Shown: piece by piece, positions 25,164-34,420 of the stretch
Numbering within the stretch: position 1 is the stretch's first letter
Layout: the number at the start of each line of letters is the position of its first letter
Assembly (NCBI GenBank): GCA_038040445.1
Contig: JBBPIG010000011.1
Location: forward strand, 62,001-126,000
Length of the DNA: 64,000 nt
Origin: Acidobacteriota bacterium
GTDB lineage: Bacteria > Acidobacteriota > Blastocatellia > UBA7656
Direction: 5' to 3'
Translations under genes and position numbers: made by a program
Notes under the pieces: generated by a model
Seen by the model: only the letters and a program-made list of their open reading frames with translations
Told to the model about the DNA's origin: nothing
The model's database searches: none

Positions 25164-26219
25164 CTAACGCTTGCGATTGCCCGGCAGCGCGCCTGTGTAT
25201 TTCCCGATGCGCCCGCCCTCTCCAACGGCCCAACCAGCATCAACTCCGGCGAAGCTGACCGCGTGAAAACCGGTCGAGTCAATACTCGCCCAGCTTGCGC
25301 CGTTATCAACCGAGTAGTCGGAACCGCTTGGCCCGACAGCTACAAGCAGCGGGCCGCGGGTTCCAGGCATATAAGCTACCGCTGATCTGAATCCCGCCGG
25401 CCGAGGACCTTTCGCGAGAGTCCAAGTCGCGCCCCCATCGCTTGTCGTCGCCACGTTGTCACTCGCCTCGTTTTCCTTCTGATAGTCGCCGCCGACTATC
25501 ACGCCGGTTCTCGCGTCTTTGAACGCTATCGAGAATATCCCGGACGACGGGTTGCCGGCGGTGATCGGCGTCGAAGCGACCTTCCACGTGCCGCCGCCGT
25601 CCGTAGACCTGAACACCCGAGCCGTAGCTCCGCCGCCCGTGCCAAACCAAACGTTCCTTCTTCCTTGAACAGCTATGCAGGTGCCGCTCGCTGCGAACCC
25701 TCCTTCACCTTCAAGCGCCGGAGGCGAAGTCTCTTGCGGAAGCTCATTCCATGTCGCGCCGCCGCCGGTTGTCTTGATCAAGATGAATCGCCCATCCACC
25801 GGATCGCTCATTGCTATGCCGGTTCGAGCATCCCAAAAAGCGAAAGCATCGAAGAACGCCTTCGGATTCTGATTGGTGAACTGAAGAGTCCAACCACGTC
25901 CGCCATCGGTAGTCTTATAGATCCTCGACGCTTCGCCGGGGCCGATGCTGAGCAAATACGCAGTGTTCGCATCGACGGCTTGCACATCGCGGAAGTCGAG
26001 CTGCGATGCGCCGGGCACGACAGCGCTTTGCCAGGTCGCGCCACTGTCGGTTGTTCGCGCATACGTGCCAATACTGCCACCCGCCCAGGCGACCGCTCGG
26101 CTCGCGGCGCTAACTCCGCGGAAGCGCGCTCGCGTGTCGAAGGGTTGCGTTACCCATTGGGCAGCGGCAGCCGCTGAAAGCAGAATGACTCCTATGAGCA
26201 GCGAGATGATTGTTCTCAT
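25164..26219 (-). CDS. Secreted YCF48/BNR-repeat beta-propeller protein
   Basis: The 351-residue protein has a signal peptide (IISLLIGVILLSAAAAAQ) and about six propeller blades marked by recurring T-x-D-G-G-x-x-W phrases (RTTDSGATWQ, KTTDGGRGWT, KTTGGGATWN, RSTDGGGTWK, TTSDGGATWT, SVDNGASWA). This is the sialidase-like Asp-box/YCF48 (photosystem II stability factor-like) propeller, common in secreted bacterial proteins annotated as oxidoreductase-like. No catalytic site is evident; a binding or assembly role outside the cytoplasm is likely. The gene is single and convergent with the crotonase gene. Confidence 0.88.
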   Translation of the reverse strand: MRTIISLLIGVILLSAAAAAQWVTQPFDTRARFRGVSAASRAVAWAGGSIGTYARTTDSGATWQSAVVPGASQLDFRDVQAVDANTAYLLSIGPGEASRIYKTTDGGRGWTLQFTNQNPKAFFDAFAFWDARTGIAMSDPVDGRFILIKTTGGGATWNELPQETSPPALEGEGGFAASGTCIAVQGRRNVWFGTGGGATARVFRSTDGGGTWKVASTPITAGNPSSGIFSIAFKDARTGVIVGGDYQKENEASDNVATTSDGGATWTLAKGPRPAGFRSAVAYMPGTRGPLLVAVGPSGSDYSVDNGASWASIDSTGFHAVSFAGVDAGWAVGEGGRIGKYTGALPGNRKR

Positions 26220-26346
26220 TGTTCGTGTACTCTACGATGAACATTGCGAGTAGGCAAACGCGCGGCCAACCTTTGCAGTTTGAGCGCAAGAACCGGATAG
26301 ATTCAAATTCGAGCTTTGCTTTAGTATGCTCGTGGAGGTAATTAAG

Positions 26347-27456
26347 GTGAGCCAAGCGATGCCGGTAAACGCGAAACGAAACACTTATGCGGGCGCGCAG
26401 GTTGAAGACGACGAAACGTTCTGGCAAGCAGTGCTCCAGAGAGACCCACGCTTTGACGGGACGATCTTCTTCGCCGTGCGCTCAACCGGGATCTACTGCC
26501 GGCCCTCGTGCCCTGCGCGACGACCGCGCCGCGAACAAGTCGTTTTCTTTCGCGCTCCCGAAGCCGCCGAAAGCGCTGGCTTTCGTTCGTGCCGGCGTTG
26601 CCGTCCTCGCGCCGCCGCAACGACTGACCCTCAAGCCGAGATGGCTCGACGAGCCTGCAGCTACATTGAAAGTCACCTGGACGAGTCACCGACTCTAGAG
26701 GACCTGAGCGCGCACACCGGGGTGAGCCCTTATCATTTGCAGCGCGTCTTCAAACGCATAGTCGGAATCACGCCGCGTCAGTACGCAGGCGCATTCAGGC
26801 TCTCGCGATTCAAAGCGAATGTGAAGAAAGGAGAAACCGTGACTGGAGCGATGTACGATGCCGGCTACGGTTCGAGCAGCCGACTATACGAGCGCGCGCC
26901 CGATCAGCTTGGGATGACGCCCGCCGACTATCGCCGCGGCGGCAAAGGGGTGCGAATCAACTACACGATTGCCGGCTGCTCTTTGGGCCGGCTGCTCGTA
27001 GCGGCAACCGGGAAAGGTGTGTGTGCGATACGTCTCGGAGACTCCGACGCCGCGCTTGAAGCGGACTTCCTAAGCGAGTATCCCGCCGCCGATGTTCACC
27101 GCGACGACGAAACTCTGAGCAAGTGGGTTGCGCAACTCTTGAGTCACATCAATGGTCAATCTCCTCATCTGGATCTTCCTTTGGACGTGCGAGCGACCGC
27201 GTTTCAGTGGCGCGTGTGGGAAAAGCTGCGAGAGATTCCCTACGGAAGTACGCGCTCGTACAGCGACATTGCACGCGCTATGGGCCGTCCAACGGCAACC
27301 CGCGCCGTGGCTCGCGCTTGCGCGACGAATCCGGTCGCGTTGGCGATTCCCTGTCATCGAGTGGTTCGTGAAGATAAGAGCCTCGGCGGATATCGCTGGG
27401 GCATCGAGCGCAAGCAGGCGTTGCTTGAACACGAGCGCTCTGCCGTAGAAGATTGA
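26347..27456 (+). CDS. ada: Bifunctional methylated-DNA repair protein and transcription activator Ada
   Basis: The protein has about 369 residues and all three Ada modules: an N-terminal zinc/methyl-phosphotriester domain (GIYCRPSCPARRP and FRSCRRCRP, four Cys), an AraC helix-turn-helix pair (LEDLSAHTGVSPYHLQRVF), and a C-terminal O6-methylguanine methyltransferase with NPVALAIPCHRVVR (acceptor Cys). It removes methyl groups from DNA and, once methylated, activates the adaptive response. The GTG at 26347 is preferred because GGAGG lies 8 bases before it; the ATG at 26326 lies upstream of that site. No alkA or alkB follows. Confidence 0.94.
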   Translation: MSQAMPVNAKRNTYAGAQVEDDETFWQAVLQRDPRFDGTIFFAVRSTGIYCRPSCPARRPRREQVVFFRAPEAAESAGFRSCRRCRPRAAATTDPQAEMARRACSYIESHLDESPTLEDLSAHTGVSPYHLQRVFKRIVGITPRQYAGAFRLSRFKANVKKGETVTGAMYDAGYGSSSRLYERAPDQLGMTPADYRRGGKGVRINYTIAGCSLGRLLVAATGKGVCAIRLGDSDAALEADFLSEYPAADVHRDDETLSKWVAQLLSHINGQSPHLDLPLDVRATAFQWRVWEKLREIPYGSTRSYSDIARAMGRPTATRAVARACATNPVALAIPCHRVVREDKSLGGYRWGIERKQALLEHERSAVED

Positions 27457-27592
27457 TGCGCGGCAGGACAGAACGACAGGCGTTTTCCGTCTTTCAATTT
27501 AATCTTGGATCTGACCTTTGACGGCTAGCCACGCGAGCGGCCTGTAATATAGCATTACCGTTTGCGTGGACAGCCGGCTAAGGAGATCGAGG

Positions 27593-28618
27593 ATGCCCCC
27601 TAACGCAACTTCCCCTGCGGACGACCGCTTTACGATTCACCGCCTCGCCGAAGGCGGGGACTCGAACGCCTTCGCCAGCGACGTTCGCGCCGGGCTCTCA
27701 GCAAAAGCGAAGTCGCTTTCGCCGAAATACTTTTACGACGAGCTCGGGTCGCGTCTGTTTGAAGCGATCTGCTTTCTGCCCGAGTATTACCTGACAAGAG
27801 CCGAGGGCGAGATTCTGCGGACCAGCGCCGGTGAAATAGTCGCGGCGGTTGACGGACCCGCTCGGCTTCTGGAGTTGGGCAGCGGCAGTGCCGAGAAGAC
27901 CCGATACTTGATCGAAGCGTTGCTGGCAAAGCAGCCGGAGCTTCACTACTTGCCCGTAGACATTTCGGATTCAAGCCTCGAGATCGCAAGCCAGCGGCTG
28001 TTGCGTCTTTATCCGGGGCTTCGCATCACAGCCTTCGCCGCAGATTATTTCACCGCGCTGCAAGCATTGGCGAGGCGGGTGCCGGCGGACCCCAATGGCC
28101 GCACCGTCGCGGTGTTTCTGGGGTCAAACATCGGAAACTTTGGCCGCGACGAGTCGCGCGAATTTCTGCGCGCGGTCCGCAAGCTTCTCCGCCCGCAAGA
28201 CGCGTTGTTGCTTGGCGCTGATTTGAAGAAATCGCCCGAGGTTCTCATACCGGCTTACGACGATGCGCTTGGCGTAACTGCCGCGTTCAATCTCAACTTG
28301 CTCGCGCGAATCAATCGCGAGCTCGAGGGAAACTTCGATGTAAAGAAGTTTCAGCACAGCGCCACCTACAACGACGAACTTGGGCGAATCGAGATACGCC
28401 TGGTAAGCCGCGAGCCGCAAATCGTCCGCATCCGGGCGATCGATCTCGAAGTAACCTTCGACAAGGGCGAGACGATCCGCACCGAGAACTCCTACAAGTT
28501 CGACCTGGAACTGCTCTCGGTCATCGCACGAGACACCGGGTTCTCGCTTGCGAAAACATGGTTCGACAGCGGCCGTCTGTTCAGCTTCAATCTGTTCGTC
28601 GCACAGGAAAATAACTAG
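27593..28618 (+). CDS. egtD: L-histidine N(alpha)-methyltransferase EgtD-like
   Basis: The protein of about 341 residues matches EgtD (DUF2260/SAM methyltransferase): KYFYDELGSRLFEAICFLPE with the YYLTRAE following, SAM motif LLELGSGSAEKTRYLIEAL, the PVDISDSSLEIA segment, FLGSNIGNF, and YNDELGRIEIRLVS with C-terminal ENSYKFDLELL. EgtD trimethylates histidine to hercynine, the first step of ergothioneine synthesis. EgtB and later enzymes are absent from the window. The ATG at 27593 has AAGGAG upstream. The next two genes on the same strand, 12 bases downstream, encode an OpuC/EgtU-like ABC transporter, suggesting that the methylated histidine product or a related betaine is transported. Confidence 0.9.
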   Translation: MPPNATSPADDRFTIHRLAEGGDSNAFASDVRAGLSAKAKSLSPKYFYDELGSRLFEAICFLPEYYLTRAEGEILRTSAGEIVAAVDGPARLLELGSGSAEKTRYLIEALLAKQPELHYLPVDISDSSLEIASQRLLRLYPGLRITAFAADYFTALQALARRVPADPNGRTVAVFLGSNIGNFGRDESREFLRAVRKLLRPQDALLLGADLKKSPEVLIPAYDDALGVTAAFNLNLLARINRELEGNFDVKKFQHSATYNDELGRIEIRLVSREPQIVRIRAIDLEVTFDKGETIRTENSYKFDLELLSVIARDTGFSLAKTWFDSGRLFSFNLFVAQENN

Positions 28619-28630
28619 AAGGATGACGCG

Positions 28631-29419
28631 TTGAGCGAACCTCGCAATCACGACCACCAATCGGCAATCCGAGATTTGAAGTCCTCAACCGAACCCGCCA
28701 TTCAGTTTCGCAAAGTGAGCCTCACTATTCGCGACGGAAAGCCGCTTGTCGAGCAGTTGGGCTTCGACGTCATCCGAGGCGAGACCTTGGTGCTGCTGGG
28801 AAGAAGCGGCTCCGGAAAGACGACTACCCTGAAACTGATAAATCGCTTGCTCGAACCGACCAGCGGCGAGGTTCGAGTCGAAGGCAAGCCGGCCATCGAC
28901 TGGGACCCGATCGAGCTCCGCCGGCATATCGGCTACGTCATTCAAGACACCGGGTTGTTTCCGCACTTCACCGTCGAGCGCAACGTTGCTCTGGTGCCCA
29001 GGCTGAAGGGCTGGCCGGAGCAGAAGACTAACCAGCGCGTCCGCGAGCTTCTTGACCTGGTGGGGCTCGATGCCGAGGTATTCACTCATCGCTATCCGCG
29101 CGAGTTGTCGGGCGGCCAGCGCCAACGCGTGGGCGTCGCGCGAGCACTGGCCGCGGATCCTCCGATCGTGCTGATGGATGAGCCGTTCGGCGCGCTCGAT
29201 CCGCTTACACGTGCCGAGCTGCAGCGCGAGTTTGCGGCGCTTACGAAGAGACTCAACAAGACCATTGTGTTCGTGACGCACGACATCCGCGAAGCGTTTA
29301 CGCTGGCGTCGCGAATTGGGTTGTTCAAGGACGGCCGCTTGATCGAGCTTGCAACACCCGAGCAGTTCGCGGCTTCGACTGATCCCGAAGCAAAGGCGTT
29401 CAACGATTCGATGAAGTGA
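28631..29419 (+). CDS. ABC transporter ATP-binding protein (quaternary amine/EgtV-like)
   Basis: The protein has 262 residues with Walker A LGRSGSGKTT, Q-loop YVIQDTGLFPH, signature LSGGQRQRVGVARAL, Walker B VLMDEPFGALD and the H-loop in VTHDI. It belongs to the glycine betaine/carnitine/choline (OpuCA/ProV) group but lacks the C-terminal CBS domains of OpuCA. The start is a TTG at 28631, because no ATG is in frame nearby and AGAAGGA precedes it. It follows egtD by 12 bases and precedes the fused permease/binding protein, so the three form an operon, interrupted only by a 7-bp repeat array. Confidence 0.92.
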   Translation: MSEPRNHDHQSAIRDLKSSTEPAIQFRKVSLTIRDGKPLVEQLGFDVIRGETLVLLGRSGSGKTTTLKLINRLLEPTSGEVRVEGKPAIDWDPIELRRHIGYVIQDTGLFPHFTVERNVALVPRLKGWPEQKTNQRVRELLDLVGLDAEVFTHRYPRELSGGQRQRVGVARALAADPPIVLMDEPFGALDPLTRAELQREFAALTKRLNKTIVFVTHDIREAFTLASRIGLFKDGRLIELATPEQFAASTDPEAKAFNDSMK

Positions 29420-29421
29420 GA

Positions 29422-29468
29422 AGTGGTCAGTGGTCAGTGGTCAGTGGTCGGTGGTCGGCGGTCGGTGT
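29422..29468. repeat. 7-bp tandem repeat (GTGGTCA)n inside the egtD-transporter operon
   Basis: About six imperfect copies of GTGGTCA/GTGGTCG fill the 55 bases between the ATPase stop and the permease start. The period is 7 bp, as in the other arrays of the window. Confidence 0.85.
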
Positions 29469-29474
29469 TGAAGC

Positions 29475-31016
29475 ATGAGCTTACTGGACTTTTTCATTCG
29501 CAATCGCAGCGAGGTGCTGCAGCTCACCTTCGAGCACCTGCTGCTTGTCCTCGTCGCAACCGGCGCGGCGGCAGTAGTCGGTGTGCCCGTCGGCATCGTG
29601 TTGACTCGCCGAACGTCGCTTGCGAAGCCGGTGCTCGCCATTGCGAACGTGCTTCAAACTATTCCTAGCCTGGCGCTCTTCGGATTTCTGATACCGGTGC
29701 TGGGTTCTTACGGCATCGGGCGAGTGCCTGCAATCATAGCCTTGTTTCTCTATTCGCTGCTTCCAATAATCCGAAACACTTTCACCGGAATCAACGGAGT
29801 AGATCCGGCGGTGCGCGAAGCGGCGCGCGGGATGGGTATGACCGATTGGCAGATGCTGACCCAGGTCGAGCTTCCGCTTGCGATGAACGTGATCGTTGCC
29901 GGCGTGCGGGTGGCGACGGTGATTTCAATCGGAACGGCTACCATCGCGGCTGCAATAGGAGCCGGGGGCCTGGGCACCTACATCTTCCGCGGTCTGCGGA
30001 TGAATGACAACACGCTGATACTTGCGGGCGCGGTCCCTGCCGCGCTAATGGCTCTGGGCGCCGATTTCGCGCTAGGCTGGATCGAGCGCGTGCTTTCCCC
30101 CGGAACTGCCGCCGCTGCCGGCAGAGCCAAAAGGTTGGCGCTGGCAACATGCGCCGGCCTGATCGCCGTCGTCGTGGTCTTCTCTTTGAGCAGAGGATTG
30201 TTTTCTTCGAGTGAGCGGCGCGTGGTGGTCGGATCGAAGGACTTCACTGAACAAGTAATCCTCGGCGAATTGATCGCCCAAACAATCGAAGCGAGGACCG
30301 ATCTCCAAGTCGAGCGTCGATTCGAGCTGGGCGGCGATCTGTGCCATCGCGGGTTGCTTGCTGGAGAGATCGACACATACGTCGAATACACCGGCACGGC
30401 TTTCACGGCTATCCTGAAGCATCCGCCCATCAGCGATCCAGTTGCGGTGTACAATCAGGTCAAACACGACTACGAGTCACGCTTCAACCTGGAATGGCTC
30501 GAGCCGCTCGGTTTCAACAACACATTCGCGATTCTGGTTCGAGGCGAAGACGCTCGCCGATTGAACCTCAAGACGATCTCTGAAGCCGCGAGATATGCGC
30601 CGCGTTGGCGCGCGGGCTTCGGCCAGGATTTCATGTCACGAGAAGACGGCTATCCCGGTTTCGCTCGCACTTATGGATTGAAGTTTTCGGAGCCGCCGCG
30701 CGAGATGGACCTATCGCTCACCTATCGCGCGCTGGCTGGGGGCCAGGTTGATCTGATAGCCGGCAACTCAACGGACGGGGTGATCGATAAGCTCGGGCTT
30801 TATCAGCTCGAAGACGACAGGCGTTACTTCCCGCCCTACGAAGCGGCTGCGGTCGTTCGACGCGAAACGCTTGAGCGCTACCCGCAACTCGGAGAGGCGA
30901 TCAACAGTTTGGCTGGAAAGATCACCAACGAGCAGATGCGCAAGCTGAACTATGCGGTTGACGGCGAGAAGCGCGATGTAAAAGAAGTGGTGCGTGAGTT
31001 CCTGGCGCAGTTGTAA
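29475..31016 (+). CDS. Fused permease and substrate-binding protein of an OpuC/EgtU-type ABC transporter
   Basis: The 513-residue protein joins an N-terminal permease domain (about 1-210; segments LVLVATGAAAVVGVPVGIV, SLALFGFLIPVLGSYGI, EAARGMGMTDWQML as the coupling motif, TIAAAIGAGGLGTYIF) to a last membrane helix (about 215-240). A periplasmic OpuAC-type binding domain follows (VVVGSKDFTEQVILGELI, AGEIDTYVEYTGTAF, GQVDLIAGNSTDG). Family knowledge: this fusion occurs in choline/betaine transporters and in EgtU, the ergothioneine transporter of Streptococcus and Helicobacter. Placement behind egtD favours a histidine-betaine ligand, but the binding residues have not been verified. Confidence 0.9.
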   Translation: MSLLDFFIRNRSEVLQLTFEHLLLVLVATGAAAVVGVPVGIVLTRRTSLAKPVLAIANVLQTIPSLALFGFLIPVLGSYGIGRVPAIIALFLYSLLPIIRNTFTGINGVDPAVREAARGMGMTDWQMLTQVELPLAMNVIVAGVRVATVISIGTATIAAAIGAGGLGTYIFRGLRMNDNTLILAGAVPAALMALGADFALGWIERVLSPGTAAAAGRAKRLALATCAGLIAVVVVFSLSRGLFSSSERRVVVGSKDFTEQVILGELIAQTIEARTDLQVERRFELGGDLCHRGLLAGEIDTYVEYTGTAFTAILKHPPISDPVAVYNQVKHDYESRFNLEWLEPLGFNNTFAILVRGEDARRLNLKTISEAARYAPRWRAGFGQDFMSREDGYPGFARTYGLKFSEPPREMDLSLTYRALAGGQVDLIAGNSTDGVIDKLGLYQLEDDRRYFPPYEAAAVVRRETLERYPQLGEAINSLAGKITNEQMRKLNYAVDGEKRDVKEVVREFLAQL

Positions 31017-31128
31017 CGGGCACACTACACTTAAGTCGGATCCTGAGGCACGTCGACTCTAGCGGTTCAGTGATGAGAAACCTGACGCATATTGATCAAC
31101 CTCTTGCTCACAAACGGAGGCGATGCTC

Positions 31129-32553
31129 GTGACAAAGGTTCACTCCATCATAGTTCTGCTCGTTCTGAGCGCCGGCAGCCTCGCGCAAACGAAGGAAACT
31201 GCGCCCAGGCCATTAGTCTTCACTCACGTGACTATCATCGACGCGACAGGGGCGCGGGCGAAGCCGGACATGACCGTCGTCGTTGTTGGCGATCGTATCG
31301 CCAGTATCAATTCAAGCAAGAGAGTTCGCGTTCCGGAAAACGCTCAGGTTGTGGACGCCACAGCAAAGTTCTTGATCCCCGGGCTGTGGGATATGCACGT
31401 CCACGCATTTGACAAGAATCTGTTCTCTCCCCTGTTCATCGCCAACGGAATCACTGGAATCCGCGATATGTTTAGCCCGCTTGCGGCGATCAACCAATGG
31501 CGGAAGGAAATCAAAGCCGGAACGCTCATCGGCCCGCAAATCGTCGCCGCCGGACCGATCGTCGATGGACCCAAGCCTGTGGTGCCCGGCTCGATCGCCG
31601 TGAGTAACGCAGCCGAAGGTGTCAAAGCCGTGAACACGGTCAAGCAAGGCGGCTCCGATTTCGTAAAAGTCTACAGCCTGCTTCCTCGCGATGCGTACTT
31701 CGCGATTGCCAACGAAGCGAAGCGTCAGGGCATGGGCTTCGCCGGGCACGTGCCTGATTCGATAACCGCAGCCGAAGCATCCGACGCAAGACAAAAGAGC
31801 ATCGAGCACCTTACGGGTGTCTTGCTCGCGTGCTCATTAAAAGAAGACCAGGTTAGACAGGAAGCCGCCGAAAGAAAACTTTCAGGCGCTAATCGAATCA
31901 TAACTTCCTACATTCGAGACCAGGCAGCAGCTCTGGACAGTTTCAGCGAGAAGAAGGCTAATGCGCTGTTTGCTCGCTTCGTCAAAAACGGTACGTGGAT
32001 GACTCCGACACTCACAGTGCTTCGGGCCATCGTGCTTGTAGGCAACGCCGATTTCAGAAATGACCCGCGGCTCAATTACATTCCGGGTTACCTGAGAAAT
32101 ACGATGTGGGGAGCGGATGCCTTCGGGCTCAAGAGCCGAACTTCTGAAGATGATGCAAACGCGAAGCGAGTCTTTCAGAAACTCATCGAGATAGTCGGAG
32201 CCATGAAACGCGCTGGCGTTCCTATAATCGCAGGCACCGACACGCCCAATCCCTACGTGTTTCCCGGATTCAGTTTGCACGACGAGCTTGCTCTTCTTGT
32301 GAAAGCCGGACTGACGCCGATGGAGGCTTTGCAAGCTGCAACCCGCGACGCCGCCATCTATCTCGGTCTGCTCGATTCTCTCGGCACAGTGGAGAAAGGC
32401 AAGCTGGCCGATCTGGTATTGCTCGATGCGAATCCGCTGGCAGACATCGGCAATACCAAAAAGATCAATGCTGTTATCGTCGGCGGCAAGTTGATTGACA
32501 GAGCATCGCTCGATGGGATGCTCGCGAGAGTCGAAGCCGCGAACAAGAATTAG
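31129..32553 (+). CDS. Secreted amidohydrolase family protein
   Basis: The protein of about 474 residues has a signal peptide (VHSIIVLLVLSAGSLAQ) and an imidazolonepropionase/prolidase-like amidohydrolase fold. It shows a beta-sandwich start (LVFTHVTIIDATGARAKPDM), metal site GLWDMHVHAF, carboxylate-lysine/His region VKVYSLL and GFAGHVPDS, SIEHLTG, AGTDTPNPYVFPGFSLHDE, and the closing strand GKLADLVLLDANPLADI. It probably hydrolyses a cyclic amide or dipeptide in the periplasm. The GTG at 31129 has GGAGG 8 bases upstream; an ATG at 31123 is too close to that site. The gene stands alone. Confidence 0.9.
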   Translation: MTKVHSIIVLLVLSAGSLAQTKETAPRPLVFTHVTIIDATGARAKPDMTVVVVGDRIASINSSKRVRVPENAQVVDATAKFLIPGLWDMHVHAFDKNLFSPLFIANGITGIRDMFSPLAAINQWRKEIKAGTLIGPQIVAAGPIVDGPKPVVPGSIAVSNAAEGVKAVNTVKQGGSDFVKVYSLLPRDAYFAIANEAKRQGMGFAGHVPDSITAAEASDARQKSIEHLTGVLLACSLKEDQVRQEAAERKLSGANRIITSYIRDQAAALDSFSEKKANALFARFVKNGTWMTPTLTVLRAIVLVGNADFRNDPRLNYIPGYLRNTMWGADAFGLKSRTSEDDANAKRVFQKLIEIVGAMKRAGVPIIAGTDTPNPYVFPGFSLHDELALLVKAGLTPMEALQAATRDAAIYLGLLDSLGTVEKGKLADLVLLDANPLADIGNTKKINAVIVGGKLIDRASLDGMLARVEAANKN

Positions 32554-32606
32554 GGTGTTGCCGGCAAAGAGGAATGGCTAGCGTGACCGACTGATAGGAT
32601 TACTTG

Positions 32607-33602
32607 TTATCGACTACGGAGTCTGGTTATCGCCGCGCGGATGACAGCGCCATTCCTGGCGTCAGGTTCTGCCTTCAAGTAAGTCTCAAGGTCGCGCGCG
32701 GCAGCTTCTTTGTCACCCCGTTGTTCGTGTATCCGAGCGCGCTGCAGGTAAACAGCGGTCAACCGCTTCCCGCTTGTCTCCCACGCGCGATCCAGTTCCT
32801 TCTCGGCTGCGCTTAGATCTGCCGCGCTCTGTTGCGCGTCGCTTCCTCGAACCGCAAGCTCGATCAGGGCGTACGCGTGATAAAACCGGGAAGCGTAGCT
32901 ATTGGCGTTGAGCTGTGTTGCTTCACGGAACGCGTATTCGGCAACCGCGAACTTTCCTTGCCTCATCATCACCAGACCGAACAGGTAGTAGACGGCATCC
33001 TGACGGTCGTTGATCTGGCGCGCGCGCTCGAGCGCATCGAGGGCTTCCTTGTCTTTCCCGGTGCGGAACAGTTCCGCGCCGAGCGCGAAGTGCGCGTCGA
33101 AGTAGTCATTGAAACTGGCGATCGCTTCTCGAAACGAGGCCACTGCTTCATCGGACTTGCCTTCGCGGAGCCGGGCCACGGCTCTTTCGTAAGCTGCGCG
33201 TGCGGGCCTAGGAACGTCTTGGGCGAAATTTGTTCCGGGAGGGGGGAGCACAAGTTCCTTCTTAGCTCTTATCAATACTTCAATGTTCATCACCGCCGCG
33301 AAACCCATCCGATCGTCGTTATTGAAGCGAGCCACTTGAACTGCCGGCTCGTATCCCGCGATGGTCACCGCCACCTCGTATTCTCCAGCCCTCAGGTTTG
33401 AAAAAGCGAAGTCTCCATCGTTGCGAGTCACCGTCTGACCGATCATTCCTCCCCCGCCAACCGTTAATTCCACTATCGCGTTGTTGACGGTTACGCCGCT
33501 GGTCGAACGAACCTTGCCCCGAAGCGTGTTAGTCTGCGCGAAAGCAGCCGAGTTGAATAGCGACGCGAGCGCGAATGCAATTAGGAATGTTTGCCGCTTC
33601 AT
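32607..33602 (-). CDS. Secreted protein with CarboxypepD_reg-like and TPR domains
   Basis: The 331-residue protein has a signal peptide (QTFLIAFALASLFNSAAFA), a carboxypeptidase-regulatory-like beta-sandwich (about 25-95: LRGKVRSTSGVTVNNAIVEL, LRAGEYEVAVTIAGYEP), a linker, and four to five TPR units (AYERAVARLREGKSDEAVA, HFALGAELFRTGKDKEALD, LFGLVMMRQGKFAVAEYAF, RARIHEQRGDKEAAARDLE). The ATG at 33602 with GGAGGG upstream sets the signal peptide at the N-terminus. This combination is frequent in Acidobacteria and suggests a periplasmic scaffold. No enzyme activity is expected. Confidence 0.85.
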   Translation of the reverse strand: MKRQTFLIAFALASLFNSAAFAQTNTLRGKVRSTSGVTVNNAIVELTVGGGGMIGQTVTRNDGDFAFSNLRAGEYEVAVTIAGYEPAVQVARFNNDDRMGFAAVMNIEVLIRAKKELVLPPPGTNFAQDVPRPARAAYERAVARLREGKSDEAVASFREAIASFNDYFDAHFALGAELFRTGKDKEALDALERARQINDRQDAVYYLFGLVMMRQGKFAVAEYAFREATQLNANSYASRFYHAYALIELAVRGSDAQQSAADLSAAEKELDRAWETSGKRLTAVYLQRARIHEQRGDKEAAARDLETYLKAEPDARNGAVIRAAITRLRSR

Positions 33603-33805
33603 AGGAATGTCCCTCCGCCGGCCCTGGGTGGGGACATTATAAACCAAAATGCCGGAAGTCAGCAGGCGGAAATGTTATTCGCCGCGGGTAGTGCGGGTCG
33701 GTCACCCGCCTCGCGCAAATCACGATTTAAACTTCACGATCTTCACTTGTCACTAATTGCTCCGGTAAGTAGCATAAGCCAGCGCAAGCTTAAACGGAGG
33801 TCACA

Positions 33806-34303
33806 ATGTTCTGCCCAAAATGTGGCGCCGAAGCCGGTACCACCAGATTCTGCAGATCGTGCGGCACTAACCTGGCTGTCGTGTCGAACGCACTCGGGGA
33901 AGGTGAACCATCTCGCCTGCGCACCGTAGCCCTTGGCGGTAGAACGACACTGAATCTGTTTCACTCTTCGAAGCTGTCGAACGAAAGGGACCTCGACGGG
34001 CACACGGCCGTATCAGTTTTCGGCGGCACTAGGCTCGACCTGACCGCCGCGCCTTTCGCAGTCGGCGAGACGAGGATCAGTGTTATTTCAGTTTTCGGCG
34101 GGACAGAGGTGTTTGTTCCGGACGATGTAGCCATTCGCGTCACCGGGGTCTCAGTTTTTGGCGGAGTCAAAGTTCGAGGGCGTGAGTTGAACAACGGGAT
34201 CTTCAGCCTGAACAGCTACGAGACGCCAGATTACGCTAATGCAGCGCGGCGCCTTCACATCGACGCGACGACAGTTTTCGGTGAAGCGAAGATCAAGAGA
34301 TGA
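33806..34303 (+). CDS. Zinc-ribbon protein with LiaF-like C-terminal domain
   Basis: The 165-residue protein opens with a zinc ribbon (MFCPKCGAEAGTTRFCRSCG, two CxxC knuckles). The C-terminal part repeats the phrase SVFGG three times plus TVFGE, at about 20-residue spacing (TAVSVFGGTRLDL, SVISVFGGTEVFV, GVSVFGGVKVRG). This is the pattern of the cell-wall-active antibiotic response domain (LiaF-like, DUF2154/DUF1707 relatives), a small beta-solenoid. GGAGG precedes the ATG. There are no membrane helices. The role is probably regulatory, but it is not established for this architecture. Confidence 0.82.
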   Translation: MFCPKCGAEAGTTRFCRSCGTNLAVVSNALGEGEPSRLRTVALGGRTTLNLFHSSKLSNERDLDGHTAVSVFGGTRLDLTAAPFAVGETRISVISVFGGTEVFVPDDVAIRVTGVSVFGGVKVRGRELNNGIFSLNSYETPDYANAARRLHIDATTVFGEAKIKR

Positions 34304-34339
34304 TCGTGCTTTGTCTCAGTCGCATTGTCAGGGTATTGC

Positions 34340-34369
34340 TTGACACTCTCTTGTTCGGCCCGCTATCCT
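34340..34369 (+). promoter_or_regulatory. Probable rpsT promoter
   Basis: TTGACA (34340-34345), an 18-base spacer and TATCCT (34364-34369) form a good sigma70-type promoter. The transcript would have a leader of about 45 bases before the rpsT start codon. Confidence 0.65.
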
Positions 34370-34420
34370 ACTGGTCTTTTTGAGCAAATCTGGCAGTAGT
34401 AACGAGGAGAGACTGGAAGC

